This document shows, piece by piece, positions 10,679-21,150 of a DNA stretch of 64,000 bases. A program made the position numbers and the translations under genes. This stretch comes from Austropuccinia psidii. Its lineage: Eukaryota; Basidiomycota; Pucciniomycetes; Pucciniales; Sphaerophragmiaceae. The notes under the pieces are model-generated. The model ran no database searches. It was not told where the DNA came from and saw only the letters and a list, made by a program, of their open reading frames with translations. Numbering within the stretch: position 1 is the stretch's first letter; each line of letters begins with the position of its first letter. The stretch is taken from the NCBI GenBank assembly GCA_023105745.1, contig JALGQZ010000011.1, forward strand, positions 18,130,975 to 18,194,974, given 5' to 3'.

Positions 10679-11245
10679 AGAATAAAAAACACTTTATTTT
10701 ACTTTAACTCTTAGATTAAAAACCATTCTTAGAAACCCCTATAATTATTAGACTAACGTCTTAGACTACATCTACTCTATTCTCAAATTACGTTCCTTTC
10801 TCTCCTTTTTGATAAGTGTCATCACTGCTATGAGTTAAAACTTCCCACTTGGATAGCCCATGTTGTCTATATAAATAGCCCACCTTTTTGTAACTAGTCT
10901 ATCTTCATCGTGTTTGTTTTCTCTCATTGCTACTGTCTCCAGGTTCAATTGTGTCTCCCTGTTCCTAATTGTCGGCTAAGACTAATTAAGTCCTGCCTCC
11001 TCTTAAGGTGGCTACTTGTTAATTTCCTTTTATTATCTGCTCTTCCTCTCTGAAATTTATTATCGTGTTTGTCTTCTCTCATCACTACTGTCTCCAGGTT
11101 CCATTGTGTCTCCCTTTTCCTAATCGTTGGCTAAGACTAATTAAGTCCTGCCTCCTCTTAAGGCTCGATTGTGTCTCCCTGTTCCTAATGGTCGGCTAAG
11201 ACTAATTAAGTCCTGCCTCCTCTTAAGATCCTTTTCCTGCTTACA
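10675..11245 (+). repeat. Copia-1 3' LTR
   Basis: 571 bp, begins TGATAGAATAAA and ends CTGCTTACA, followed by the target copy TCAGT at 11246-11250. Confidence 0.92.
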
Positions 11246-11250
11246 TCAGT

Positions 11251-11969
11251 CAGCATGATTATTTAGGAAAAAAATCATCATAAAGGCAAAATGATGATCA
11301 GCATTAATCATCTTTGAATTTGAAAAAATACAAAATAATCAGTGATAATCCTCAGAAATGGAAAGGTTAAGTGTTGCGGATCATGATAATGATCAAAATG
11401 TAAAAACATAAGGACAATAGAAAAATTAAAAAAGAAAAATTTAGTTGCACTACCATGACATGGTTGGTATTTTTGGTAATATAGGTAGGATGGTAGAGAT
11501 TTGCTTCCTCATTGGGCCATTTTGGTTTTTGAATAAAATGAACTGCACCTGGATTGAAATACTATGGAAATCATTGCCTTCAGGTGTAAAGGGTTAACAA
11601 GAATTGAATAAACCAAGTGGGTCCCGCGATTAGCAAAGGACTGAGAACTAAGAAAAAAAGTTGTGAGCAACGGTTGGCACTTTGTCAGCTCGTATTTCAG
11701 ATTGAACCAAATTGCTTGTTTTGGTTTCCACTGGGTCTAGCCAGTTTTGTACATAAGGTAGGAAACATTCATTGGCGTGCATAACAAAAGGCATGCTACA
11801 GGAGAATTGAATGGTGAATCAGTTGATGTAAATGCTCTAAACTAAGGACCTACAGGAAAAAAGAGTGACCAACTTGGAGTTGTGCATGTCATTGTTTTTT
11901 TTGATTTCCATCAAGGCATGATAGAGAGCTAGTACATCAGAAGAATTATAAGTGGATTCAGCCTCCTGG
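11251..11969. other. Decayed Harbinger interior, nothing recognised
   Basis: AT-rich sequence right of the Copia-1 target site. I see no usable frame or motif. Confidence 0.4.
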
Positions 11970-12460
11970 TTAACCAACCCCACATTTCCTGGGTATAATA
12001 GGAGGAGGTGGCATTAGCATTGCTATGAAAAAATGACGATCTGGGACAAGGTGAGTTGAAAGTGGCCTGTGATAAATGGCCATCCCATCTATTGAATCAT
12101 GAAGGAACTTCTGATATGTCTCATTGGTAAGATTGGCATGTTTTGATGACAAGATTTCATTGTGTTTCAGTGAGTGGAGGTAGTTGTATAACTCGGTCAC
12201 AGCTGAGTCAAATTTGTCACGTCGGTAACTAATCTGAAGGGCTCTGAATCAGGAATGGAAATAAAAGACGCAATGCGTTTGGTATATCTTCTGGAGGCGT
12301 AGATTCTATAACAAGTTGAAGTGCCTCATATATGTGATTTAGGAAGGTCTCAAACAGGCGAGACATTGTCTGTTTCATCATCATTTTCTGTGAAACAAAA
12401 TGATGAAATTTACTAATTTGTTGTTCCGCTTCTATTTTTTCACTCTATTAATTCACTCAC
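11970..12460 (-). pseudogene. Unidentified helical protein remnant 1
   Basis: On the - strand two adjacent blocks read as plausible protein: one with the sense ETFLNHIYEALQLVIEST (about 12290-12375) and one with FDSAVTELYNYLHSL to PLSTHLVPDRHFF (about 12020-12220). They are separated by a stop and a frame change. The residue pattern looks like helical repeats. I do not recognise the family. It could be a Harbinger gene or a captured host gene fragment. Confidence 0.4.
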
Positions 12461-12505
12461 ATCACAATGAGCTGACATCTCAAACTTGATATCTTCTAAA
12501 ACGTT

Positions 12506-13070
12506 TCAAAAATTGTAAAGCACCTCACTCACGCAATCAATGATTAGCATATCTTCTTCTTTGAATCTCTGAAAAATTGCATTGAAAACTGCCAAAACTG
12601 GAAAGGGTAACATTAATCTCCATTGCAAAGCACATTTCACTAGAAGTTCAGTATGATTTTGAGATAAAATCTTTAGTGATCCTTCTTCATCTTGCGTAAA
12701 ATTTCTCATTGACTGCAGGTCAAAATCAAGGGATTGTTCTGTCAAACTTGCATACGATTTGAGTTGATTGGGTGTGATATAGGTGAATTGCTGAGTTGCT
12801 AAATCTGGCTCAATACATGGCAATATCTGATTAGTTGCATCTTAGTGATCTTCATTGAAATATACTTGTAAATCAGCAATTGCTTTTAAAGTATCATGTA
12901 ATGATAAATCAAATTTTGATAGGTTAGGACTGACAGAAATAGCCTCCGGCCCTAATGAGTTTCTTTGACTACCAAAGCCTCCACTCCCATGACAACCTCT
13001 GGAACTTGAATCAACTCAAGAACTATGTTCACAATTGGAATTTGAAGCTGGATTTGAATCGTTATTTGGG
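12506..13070 (-). pseudogene. Unidentified helical protein remnant 2
   Basis: A 105-codon open stretch (12506-12823, - strand) contains FDLQSMRNFTQDEEGSLKIL and ALQWRLMLPFPVLAVFNAIF. The same frame extends upstream to about 13070 with in-frame stops, including a Ser/Gly-rich piece near 12980. It probably belongs to the same gene as the block at 11970-12460. Copia-2 is inserted at its upstream side; when Copia-2 and one ACTAA copy are removed, the joint reads TTGTCTTAGTCCC on the - strand, which resembles a 3' splice site. The family is unknown to me. Confidence 0.4.
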
Positions 13071-13075
13071 ACTAA

Positions 13076-13662
13076 TGTTAGAGATCAAAACTAAATGAAT
13101 GACATTGCGTTAATGGATTTAGCAATAGACAAGTTTTAATAAGAAATAATTATACCTAAACGGTGGACTACAAATAGCTATGATAATAAAGAGGCAGTAG
13201 CAACGTAGGGTACAACAAGGAATTGATCTGTTTAAACAATGAGGAATTTAGTTAACATGAAAGTTGAAATCTATTGATTTCGAGAAACAACAATACCTGA
13301 ATCAAACAGGAGTAAACAATAAATAAAGGAATGAGTGGTAGAGAAAAAGGAGAGAATGAGAGACGATTTAATAAAGAAAGGTAAGAATGAAAAAGTGAGA
13401 AGAAAAAGAGTAAGAAAAAAGAAAAGGAGAGAAAGGAGTGAGTGGAAGTAATGAGGCAAAAAGAAAAGAGGAGGATGATGATAGGAGTCGTGATTCAGGT
13501 TATTGGCTTGGGGTTTTTATCTTCAAAGGTGTTTAATCATGCGCAGTGATCTGCGCGTGTTGATCATTGCTTGGTTGATTTTTGAATAGTGGTGGTTGGG
13601 CGTTTGTTGATCTAGGAGTGGCGCATTGACAATTGTCTTGGTCTAGATTTTGAATTCCAACA
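13076..13662 (-). repeat. Copia-2 3' LTR
   Basis: 587 bp, TGTTAGAGATC to ATTCCAACA on the + strand. About 13335-13475 is strongly purine-rich on the + strand (pyrimidine-rich in element sense). Confidence 0.92.
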
Positions 13663-16600
13663 TCCCCCCTCACTCCTAGCTCAACAATCTGCAAGGCCTT
13701 CATTGATCGAGAGAGAATCGGCCTACTGACGGATATAGTTAAAAAGTCGGCCAGCATCAGAGAAGTAGGGGTGTAAATAAGATTGACAACTGAATCCCTA
13801 ACAGCCTCCTTGATGAAATGAAGCTGAATGTCGACGTGCTTCATTCGCTTGTTATTGAGGTTGCAGTCCCCATTAGCGGTGTTAATGCAGGACTGATTGT
13901 CCTCATGTACTGGGATGGCGGAATAAAAGGGTAAGAGATGACATTCACAAGACCATTGCCAAAGCCAGAGAAGTTCAGAAACCAGATCACATAACGCTTT
14001 ATACTCGGCCTCGGCAGTTGAGATTGAGACAGAGGGTTGCTTGCGAGTTTTCCAGAGAACAAGATTTCCAGCAAAAAGTGCAAGAAATCCCGTTACCGAC
14101 CTACAAGTTGTCCTGCAGTTCCCCCAATCTGCATCGCTAAAACCCCTGACCTCATTTTCCAGCCCCTGAGAATAAACCAATTCAACGTTCTGAGTCCCCT
14201 TGAGATATTGCAACACGTGAAGGAAACCGTTCCAGTGACCAATGCCAGGGCGCTCGAGGAACTGTGAAAGCGAGCTAAACGCGTGAGAAAGATCAGGGTG
14301 AGTGGCGGTGCTTAGGTAGTTGATACTACCAATTGCGCTTCAATAGTTGACGCCTAGGCCGAGAAACTTCTCCACCTCTTCATCACTTGCTGGTTGAAGG
14401 TGGACGTTTGGTTCCAGCGGAGTAGTGACACACTTGCAATCACTTAAACCATAAAGGTCCAATAAGGAATTGGTGAAGTGGCTCTGATCAAGAGAGATGA
14501 ACCCGTCTCCATGCATAACTCTTATCCCTAACATGAGATCAGCGGGACCCATGTCCTTGATATCAAACTCTTGTGATATTTCCTTGATGAAAGAGTAGAC
14601 TTCTTCGCCAAAGATTGCAATGTCGTTGACGTGGATGTAGAGCCAAACCATTGTTTGCCTAGAGCGAAAGAAGACGCAGGGATCGAGTACACAAGCTGAG
14701 AACCGTGCCTGAAGGCGCCACTGCTTGAGCCGTTGATACCAAGCTAACGGCGCCTGCTTAAGACCGTAAATGGCCTTGTTCAGACGAAGACACGATGCTC
14801 GTCTGTCCAAGTCCAAACCCTGAGGAACTGAAAGATAAACAACCTCAGAAAGCGGTGCGTTGAGAAAGGCACTCTTGATATCTATCTGATGAAATTTCAG
14901 CCCTCTCGATGCAGCATAAGAAATGAGACAGCAAAGAGAATTGAGATGACCTGTGGGAGCATACGTCTTCTCAAAATCAATCCCAGGAGTTTTGGTAAAC
15001 CCTTGTGCACAGAGCCAAGCCTTGTACTCAGTGACGTTATTGAGATGGTCCTTCTTTATTTGGAACACCCAAGTTGTTCCCACAAGCTTGTAGTCAGGTT
15101 GCAAGTCAACTACGTCCCAGACGTGCAATCGATTCATTGATGACAACTCCTTGTCAATCGCTGCTCGCCAAGACTCTTTGTTTGGGGACTTAATGGCTTG
15201 ATTATAGTTCCTCGGCAATTTGGCAAGAGCAGTAAAAAGGGTCTTGGGTCGTCGATTGTAAGGAAGGATTTTCCCACTGTCAACACTTCCCCTGATCAAG
15301 GTTGGATGTCGTGGACCAATTACTTTAATTCTAGAACGGTTGACAGGTATGGGTATTTCAACAGCTGCAACACCACTGGAGGATTCTTGGGCTTCTTCTA
15401 CCAGTCTTGATGAATCCTCCACTGAGTGCAATAAGTCATTTGCTTGGATTTCACCTACCAAGGAATGATCTGACTGACGTAATTCATCTACCGTTTCAGT
15501 CAATTCACGCTGATTGTTCCATGGTACGATCCACGCTTCATCTCTCAAAAAAGGAGCTTGAATGCGAGGGAAGAAATTTTCTTCGAATTTCACATGCTTT
15601 GAGATTACAACCTTGAGGTCGGAGAGGCGCAGAATACAATATGCAGTGTTGTCATTTTCGTATCCTAAAAACACACCTTCTGCCCCTACAGTATCAAACT
15701 TCCAGTCTTGCTGACTCTTTGGTATCGAGATGACAGCTCTACAGCCAAAGACCCAAAGCCGTTTGATTCTGGGTGGCAAACCCTTCCAGATGGAATACGG
15801 ACTGTTGTTGCTTCTGGAAGGAGTAGGTATAAGATTCGAGAGAAAGGTCGCTGTGCTCACTGCTTCAGCCCAATATCTCTTTGGGAGATTTGAGCAATTA
15901 AGAATGCACCTGGCCTTCTCAATTATTGCTCGATTAGCTCTCTCTGCAAACCCATTGTGTTGTGGGGTTTCTGGTGGAGACAAGATGTGAATAAAGCCGT
16001 TTGTTTCAGCGAGTTTTTTAAATTGATTATTCACAAATTCACCCCCACGATCCGATACCACGGTCCCTATTTTTCGATCATGAAGGTTTTCTATATGATT
16101 TTTAACAATGACAAACTTATCAAAAGCATTGGATTTTAGCTTTAGCAGACGAACAATTTTAAATGAGGTGGCTTGATCCACTATGGTAAGGAAACAGCGG
16201 AAACCAGAGATTGATGCAGGGGATATGGGACCAACAAGATCAAGATGGATACAGTAAAGAGGTTGACTTACATCCCCAAAATGATCGTTGAAAGGAAGCA
16301 TGCGCATTTTGTTGAGATTGCATGTTGAACAAACTGAATCGACCGTGGGAAGTCCCATTGCTTTGATCGCCATGTTCCCAGGATGACCCAACCTCTGATG
16401 CCATACGTTCAATGGGCAGAAGGTTGAATTACTTTCAGGAATCGAGAATTCTATTCGCATTAGGTTATTAATGATTTTTCCTTCAATTGTCCCTCTTTCA
16501 CCGGTTTCAAGCGTAAACAAATTTCCTTCTTGATGAATAACCATCTTTCCGTGACTTAATGCCAGAAGGCTGACCAGATTGCAATTAAGCCTTGGAACGA

Positions 16601-17624
16601 GAAGGGAGTTTTCAAGAGTGAGGACTTGATTTCCGCATAGAATAACAACGGTGCCTGTTCCTACTGAGACAAGAGTGCTAGCCGAGTCTCCGGTGCTAAC
16701 ATTTATTTTTGGCATTTGAGTAAAGGAAGTGAAATACCTAGGAGAGTTAAACATGTGATGCGTTGCACCACAATCAATAATTAACTCTTGAGAATTAATG
16801 TCTAGTTGATTTCTTGTGATCAGAGTTTGAGCGGTGGATAAGTGAGCTGAGGCTTGGTTTTTCCTTTTGTTGTTTTGCCGAGGTGGTCTGAGATGCGGAT
16901 TTTTGGCATAACATTCATTTTTGCTGTGAGTAGTGCACATAGGATTATGCTTCCTGTTAGAGCAAATGTACGTGATTTTATATGGATGAGCTGATTCAGA
17001 TAAGAGAGCAGAGGCTGATGGTGAAATGGATTTTTCTTGTGAAGAGGAATTGTCATGAAATTCTTGCAATTTAGCAAGGACTAATTCCAGATTTTTGACA
17101 AGATCTTCATTTAAGGTAAGAACCTCAACATACGAATGCAATTTAGGATCTCCCGACAGTTTTCCAAGGAGTGAAAATGAGTGGCATTCATCGGCAATAG
17201 TAATCTTGACAGTTTCAAGTGCCATCATTAATGTTCTACTGTTGTCAATATAATGTTGGAGGTTTCCATCATAGTTGAACTGAAGCCATTGCATCCATAC
17301 TCTGCCCCTGTTGACTGCCTTTTTAGATGCGTACTGCTCTTTGAGTTTGTTCCAAAGGAGATGAGCATTCTTCGAGAATTGCTTAACAACTTCAATAAAT
17401 ACTTGATTGCTGACTCAACATGAAATGATGCTGATTGCATCAAAGCTTGCCTTGTTCCACTTGTTTGTAGCTGTGGTAGAAATGTCCAAGGGAATTGGCT
17501 TTTCACAAACGTCAACCAGATCTTTGGATCTTAAGAGAATAGTCATTCGAGCAACCCATTCACCATTGTTGGAATTGTTGAGTATGGGTATCAAATTGAC
17601 TTTGGCATTATTCTCAAAATTCAT
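13533..17624 (-). pseudogene. Copia-2 gag-pol, nearly open
   Basis: One frame runs from the ATG at 17624 to the stop at 13533, with in-frame TGA codons at about 17415-17417 and about 14340-14342. Both sit where CGA (Arg) would fit, so CpG decay is likely. Motifs in order: protease IIDCGATHHM (Asp-Cys-Gly where the family has Asp-Ser-Gly), the His/Cys pre-integrase region WHQRLGHPG to CSTCNLNK, integrase with HLDLVGP, VVSDRGGEF and NGFAERAN, reverse transcriptase, and RNase H with STAEAEY. The reverse transcriptase active site reads H-V-N-D at about 14627-14640, where the family has V-D-D, so a catalytic Asp is replaced by Asn. The pol frame does not stop at the LTR but reads about 43 codons into it. 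Confidence 0.88.
13663..13677 (-). other. Copia-2 polypurine tract
   Basis: On the - strand GTGAGGGGGGA directly precedes the TG of the 3' LTR. Confidence 0.7.
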
Positions 17625-17657
17625 AGTGAGTCTGATAGTCCACCGTGTTATGAGGTA

Positions 17658-17682
17658 GTTGAGAGCCCCGAGACTGTAAATC
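17658..17682 (-). other. Copia-2 primer-binding site, Tyr-tRNA anticodon-arm type
   Basis: The + strand here reads GAGAGCCCCGAGACTGTAAATC up to the LTR edge, which resembles a tRNA-Tyr D-stem and anticodon arm (loop CTGTAAA, anticodon GTA). The element's PBS is its complement, beginning GATTTACAG next to the 5' LTR. As in Copia-1, complementarity starts at tRNA position 40, implying a 5' half-tRNA primer. Confidence 0.65.
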
Positions 17683-18269
17683 TGTTAGAGATCAAAACTA
17701 AACAAATGACATTGCGTTAATGGATTTAGCAATAGACAAGTTTTAATAAGAAAGAATTATACCTAAACGGTGGACTACAAATAGCTATGATAATAAAGAG
17801 GCAGTAGCAACGTAGGGTACAACAAGGAATTGATCTGCTTAAACAATGAGGAATTTAGTTAACATGAAAGTTGAAATCTATTGATTTCGAGAAACAACAA
17901 TACCTGAATCAAACAGGAGTAAACAATAAATAAAGGAACGAGTGGTAGAGAAAAAGGAGAGAATGAGAGACAATTTAATAAAGAAAGGTAAAAATGAAAA
18001 AGTGAGAAGAAAAAGAGTAAGAAAAAAGAAAAGGAGAGAAAGGAGTGAGTGGAAGTAATGAGTCAAAAAGAAAAGAGGAGGATGATGATAGGAGTCATGA
18101 TTCACGTTATTGGCTTGGGGTTTTTATCTTCAAAGGTGTTTAATCATGCGCAGTGATCTGCGCGTGTTGATCATTGCTTGGTTGATTTTCGAATAGTGGT
18201 GGTTGGGCATTTGTTGATCTAGGACTGGCGCATTGACGATCGTCTTGGTCTAGATCGTGAACTCCAACA
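17683..18269 (-). repeat. Copia-2 5' LTR
   Basis: 587 bp, TGTTAGAGATC to ACTCCAACA on the + strand, followed by target copy ACTAA. Confidence 0.92.
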
Positions 18270-18274
18270 ACTAA

Positions 18275-18600
18275 GACAAAATCAACATTACAAGTCGAAT
18301 TGGAATGACTTCAAGATTGAACAAGTTCCTGATTTGTTTGAATCATGTGCAACATTTCTTGTTGTAAATTAGCCAACTCTTGAGTCCTCCAATTGTGATA
18401 GGCCTCTTCCAATTCAAAATAAGCTGGACAACAAGAGAATGGACACTGTTGTGTAATATTTGCTTACAAAGCTTAAAGATGCTTAATTCCTTGGTCTCGC
18501 TGGTCTTGAGCTCAGCCAATCTGTTGCCAAGTAGGAAATCTTCATCCAATCTACTCTACAACGAGTGACAAGACGATTTCAATACCTAGAGAGGCCTATC
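18275..18600 (-). pseudogene. Unidentified coding remnant upstream of Copia-2
   Basis: A 68-codon open stretch (18343-18549, - strand) reads LGNRLAELKTSETKELSIFK and continues as a helical-looking segment. By position it is probably the 5' continuation of the gene broken by Copia-2 (12506-13070). The family is unknown. Confidence 0.3.
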
Positions 18601-19260
18601 CTAAGCTCGCTTGAAATAACTAACAATGCCATCAATTGCACTCCTATAAATTTGCATTGAGAAGATGTGTTAATTTTCCCAGCCAATACTTTCAAGGATC
18701 ATAATCAAACTAGGAATATGTCTAGGATGAGCTTTTAGCAGGTTTCTGGTTGATCAATGGTATTTTGGCTGCATTCTTCACTGGGTTAGCTATTATCCTC
18801 TTTCTTTTCTCCTCAGAATGATAATTGCTGCTTTCGTCATCAAGGTAAAGGCGATTGTAAAGCTATCAAGCTTTATTGAAGAACACACTATTGCTGCTCT
18901 GCTTGCTTTGACACAGTGTCCCGGCAAGGATTAATCAAACATTGATGATGTCGGTCTCACATCAACACCGGAATCCATTGATACACCTGGAAAAAGACTG
19001 ACAAAGTAAATAAAACTTCCAGACTGAGGAAAATAATATATCCAAGACCGCCAATGGCCTTCTCTGAGTCAAAACTTACATTTTCATCATATTCATTCTC
19101 ATATTTTCCAATTCACAGTAACTGAAAACTCAAAGATATCCTATGATCAATTGAAGTATTGATATAAGGGGAAGAGGGGATTAATTTAGAATTCTAACTA
19201 TCTAATCTAGCGCCTAATTGAGAGGTTAAAATCATCTCTTTTTATCGTCAATCATAGCTT
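18601..19260. other. Decayed Harbinger interior
   Basis: I see no clear frame or motif. It lies between the helical remnant and the SANT-like gene. Confidence 0.35.
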
Positions 19261-19714
19261 GCAATGGGAGTGACATTGGGCTTGTGGCCAAAGAGCACAT
19301 CCATTTCAGAATAGCAAGGACACATACTTTCAAATTTTTCACTCATTGATTTGATTACTTTACCCTCATCTTCTTCGACTATTGCAGCCCCAGTTAAGTG
19401 TTTGAATTTTTTTCTGCCATATACGTCTTTTTATACATTTGCCATCAATCTTGGATTCTACTTGAGCTAAGGTTTAGGCAATTTCCTGATTTTTTGTTGA
19501 CCACAATGGCCATAACCGGAAATCCATGCTGCTTTGATGAAGGAGGTCTTCCAATAGATGTTGAAGCACTAGTACCAAAATATGACTCAAAATTGGATTT
19601 GACTGAAATCCAATTAATTAAGGTTAAATAATCTGTACGTATTAAGTGACCTAATGGATGTGGCAGGCCAGAGGTGATCTTCATATCTGACTGATGTGTC
19701 TTTCTTTGGAACAA
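19261..19714 (-). pseudogene. SANT/Myb-like accessory protein, decayed
   Basis: Two adjacent - strand segments in different frames read as one protein. The first (about 19445-19714) carries DYLTLINWISVKSNFESYFG then SIGRPPSSKQHGFPVMAI. The second (about 19270-19400) carries EEDEGKVIKSMSEKFESMC, a CPCYSEMDVLFGHKPNVTP block and a stop. This layout (W/D-rich N-terminus, GRPP linker, K-F-E-x-M-C-P and LFG-x-K-x-NVTP C-terminus) resembles the SANT/Myb-like proteins that accompany Harbinger-type transposases and aid end recognition and nuclear import. The assignment is from memory of the family. A stop (RIQD then TGA) and one frameshift near 19400 break it. Its position at the right end, opposite in strand to the transposase, fits a two-gene Harbinger layout. 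Confidence 0.45.
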
Positions 19715-19844
19715 GGCATTGTTATATGGATGAAGAAGTATAAATGGACTGTAAGCTGTTTGGTCAGAGTGTCCAAAATGGAGTGTAGAAAAATATGTTG
19801 TATATCTATGAATTGTGAGTAATAATACAGGTCAGGGTTTAAAC

Positions 19845-19990
19845 TCAAATCCCAGATGCATGGGATTTGGTCAAAATACCAGGGGACTCAGCTAGAATGC
19901 CATGTGATTTACACATAAAAAACCTGGGATTTAGTGTTGGGATTTGGGTTCCAAATCCAATGTTATTTTAAGGAAGGATTTGGTGACTTT
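19845..19990 (-). promoter_or_regulatory. Right subterminal AAATCCC repeats
   Basis: GGGATTT (AAATCCC on the - strand) or close variants occur near 19862, 19925, 19940 and 19976, with one copy in the opposite sense near 19847. They mirror the left-end cluster and are probably recognised by the transposase complex. Confidence 0.5.
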
Positions 19991-20000
19991 GACACCCCCT
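19976..20000 (-). repeat. Right terminal inverted repeat of Harbinger element
   Basis: The reverse complement begins AGGGGGTGTCAAAGT and matches the left end at 23 of 25 positions. ATT follows at 20001-20003. Confidence 0.85.
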
Positions 20001-20740
20001 ATTATGAATATTTATTGTTTTACAAACAATAAAACTTTATCCAAAAATACTCTACAAGAGATATTTAAGGCTGAAAAAGAAATTTCTTCAAGAGCCATTT
20101 CAATTGGAATTAATTGAGCAACAAAACGCAGGAAATTAATATAAGAAAAGGTCTTAAAAAGGAGTATTAATGAGAAAAAACACCCAAAAGTGGCAAGAGT
20201 GAATTTGGAAACAAAATGACAAGGTTAACAGTGATGAAAGATCCTTTTATTCACTTATGGGGTGGTGCAAGAGTAAAAATGATTATAAGAATTTCAAACA
20301 ATGACTATAGTGATTTTTTCATGTAGTTAAAAGGTTTCAATGATTAAAAAGGGTGGTTGGAATATTTTATTGATCGGCTTAACAGTCTTTATACTAATAA
20401 TAAAAGGAAAAGATTTTAACATGAAGAGAAAAGTGGGGCAAAGAAGACATTATTTTATAACTACCAATTTTCTCACTCCAAAAGTAGGTTTTACTCTTTT
20501 CAGTCGTGGAAAACACTGTGAAAACAGGAAAGCCAATTATGGAATCATTGAACCCTAGCTTAGACAAAAAAGGGCTGGTTTTAGCCATTTTATACCCTTA
20601 ACTCAGTCATTGCTATAGTAATACATGTTTTTAAGCCTTCAAAACACGTCATAATGTGTGTGAAAGACATAGAAACAAGTTAAAACTGCTTTTATCAAGA
20701 TTGTTTTAACTTCAGGGTAGTTTTACCCTCTTGGCAACAG
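20001..20740 (-). repeat. Gypsy LTR fragment (C/E family), right half
   Basis: Continues the alignment to the C LTR interrupted at 2932, through the string TTTTACCCTCTTGGCAACAG (equivalent to about 47988 in C). It stops there and pol sequence follows, so the remainder of the LTR and the end of pol are deleted. Confidence 0.75.
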
Positions 20741-21150
20741 TACTAAATGTCCCACTTTGGAATCTGGGGTTGCATGTGATTTGTCCCACTTGCCTTTGGC
20801 ATATGCAAATGACTCCTCCATGCACCTTACTTCATGTTTCCTAGCTTTGCCTAAAATTCCTTTGAAGCTAGCAGCTGTGGGATTTAACTCAACCAAATTC
20901 TTCCTCAAGGAATCTTGGGGTAATCTGGGATTCCATCCTTTCTCTAGGAAAGCAGGAGTCTGATTGGTGCTTGCATTAATGTATGTTTTGTATTCCAATG
21001 CTAGTGCAGGTAACAAGGTGCACCAATCACGGGTTAATACATCACAATATATAAATTCAAGACCATATGCCCAAATTGTTCTCACCATATCTTCCAAGGT
21101 TTGGATCATTCTTTAAGCCAGACCTTCAGTTTGTGGGTGGTAGTGTGGGA
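20741..21150 (-). pseudogene. Gypsy integrase C-terminal remnant
   Basis: On the - strand about 120 codons (20723-21109) align with the integrase C-terminal part of element C, for example [20 protein letters not shown] and ASFKGILGKARKHEVRCMEE. The first codons are the continuation of the RMIQTLEDM block. The segment runs directly into LTR sequence through a deletion joint at about 20740, and homology fades beyond 21150. It is a dead fragment. Confidence 0.8.

Larger units (their letters stand above)
6124..11245 (+). mobile_element. Ty1/Copia element Copia-1
   Basis: A complete but decayed Copia retrotransposon: LTRs of 571 bp each, an exact 5-bp target duplication TCAGT (6119-6123 and 11246-11250), a primer-binding site, gag-pol in Copia order (protease, integrase, reverse transcriptase, RNase H) and a purine tract before the right LTR. 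The LTRs differ at roughly 25 positions by eye (about 4%), so it is older than C, E and Copia-2. It is inserted in the Harbinger element between the oxygenase remnant and the unidentified - strand remnant. Confidence 0.92.
13076..18269 (-). mobile_element. Ty1/Copia element Copia-2
   Basis: Complete Copia element on the - strand with 587-bp LTRs, exact target duplication ACTAA (13071-13075 and 18270-18274), primer-binding site next to the right LTR and purine tract next to the left LTR. The LTRs differ at roughly 17 sites by eye (about 3%), mostly transitions. Its gag-pol has only two in-frame stops, so it is less decayed than Copia-1. Confidence 0.92.
2933..20000. mobile_element. PIF/Harbinger-type DNA transposon with two nested Copia elements
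   Basis: The ends are inverted: AGGGGGTGTCAAAGT reads inward from both, and 23 of the first 25 bases match. Both flanks carry ATT (2930-2932 and 20001-20003), and removing the element restores a continuous LTR. Inside are a DDE transposase of the Harbinger class (+ strand, left) and, on the - strand, a Tet-like oxygenase remnant, unidentified coding remnants and a SANT/Myb-like gene near the right end. Copia-1 and Copia-2 occupy 10.3 kb of the span, so the transposon proper was about 6.75 kb. All its genes are broken, so this copy is non-autonomous now. Confidence 0.75.

Noticed and set aside
18380..18568. 62-codon + strand frame
   Set aside because: Antisense to the more coherent - strand remnant at 18343-18549, with no motif.
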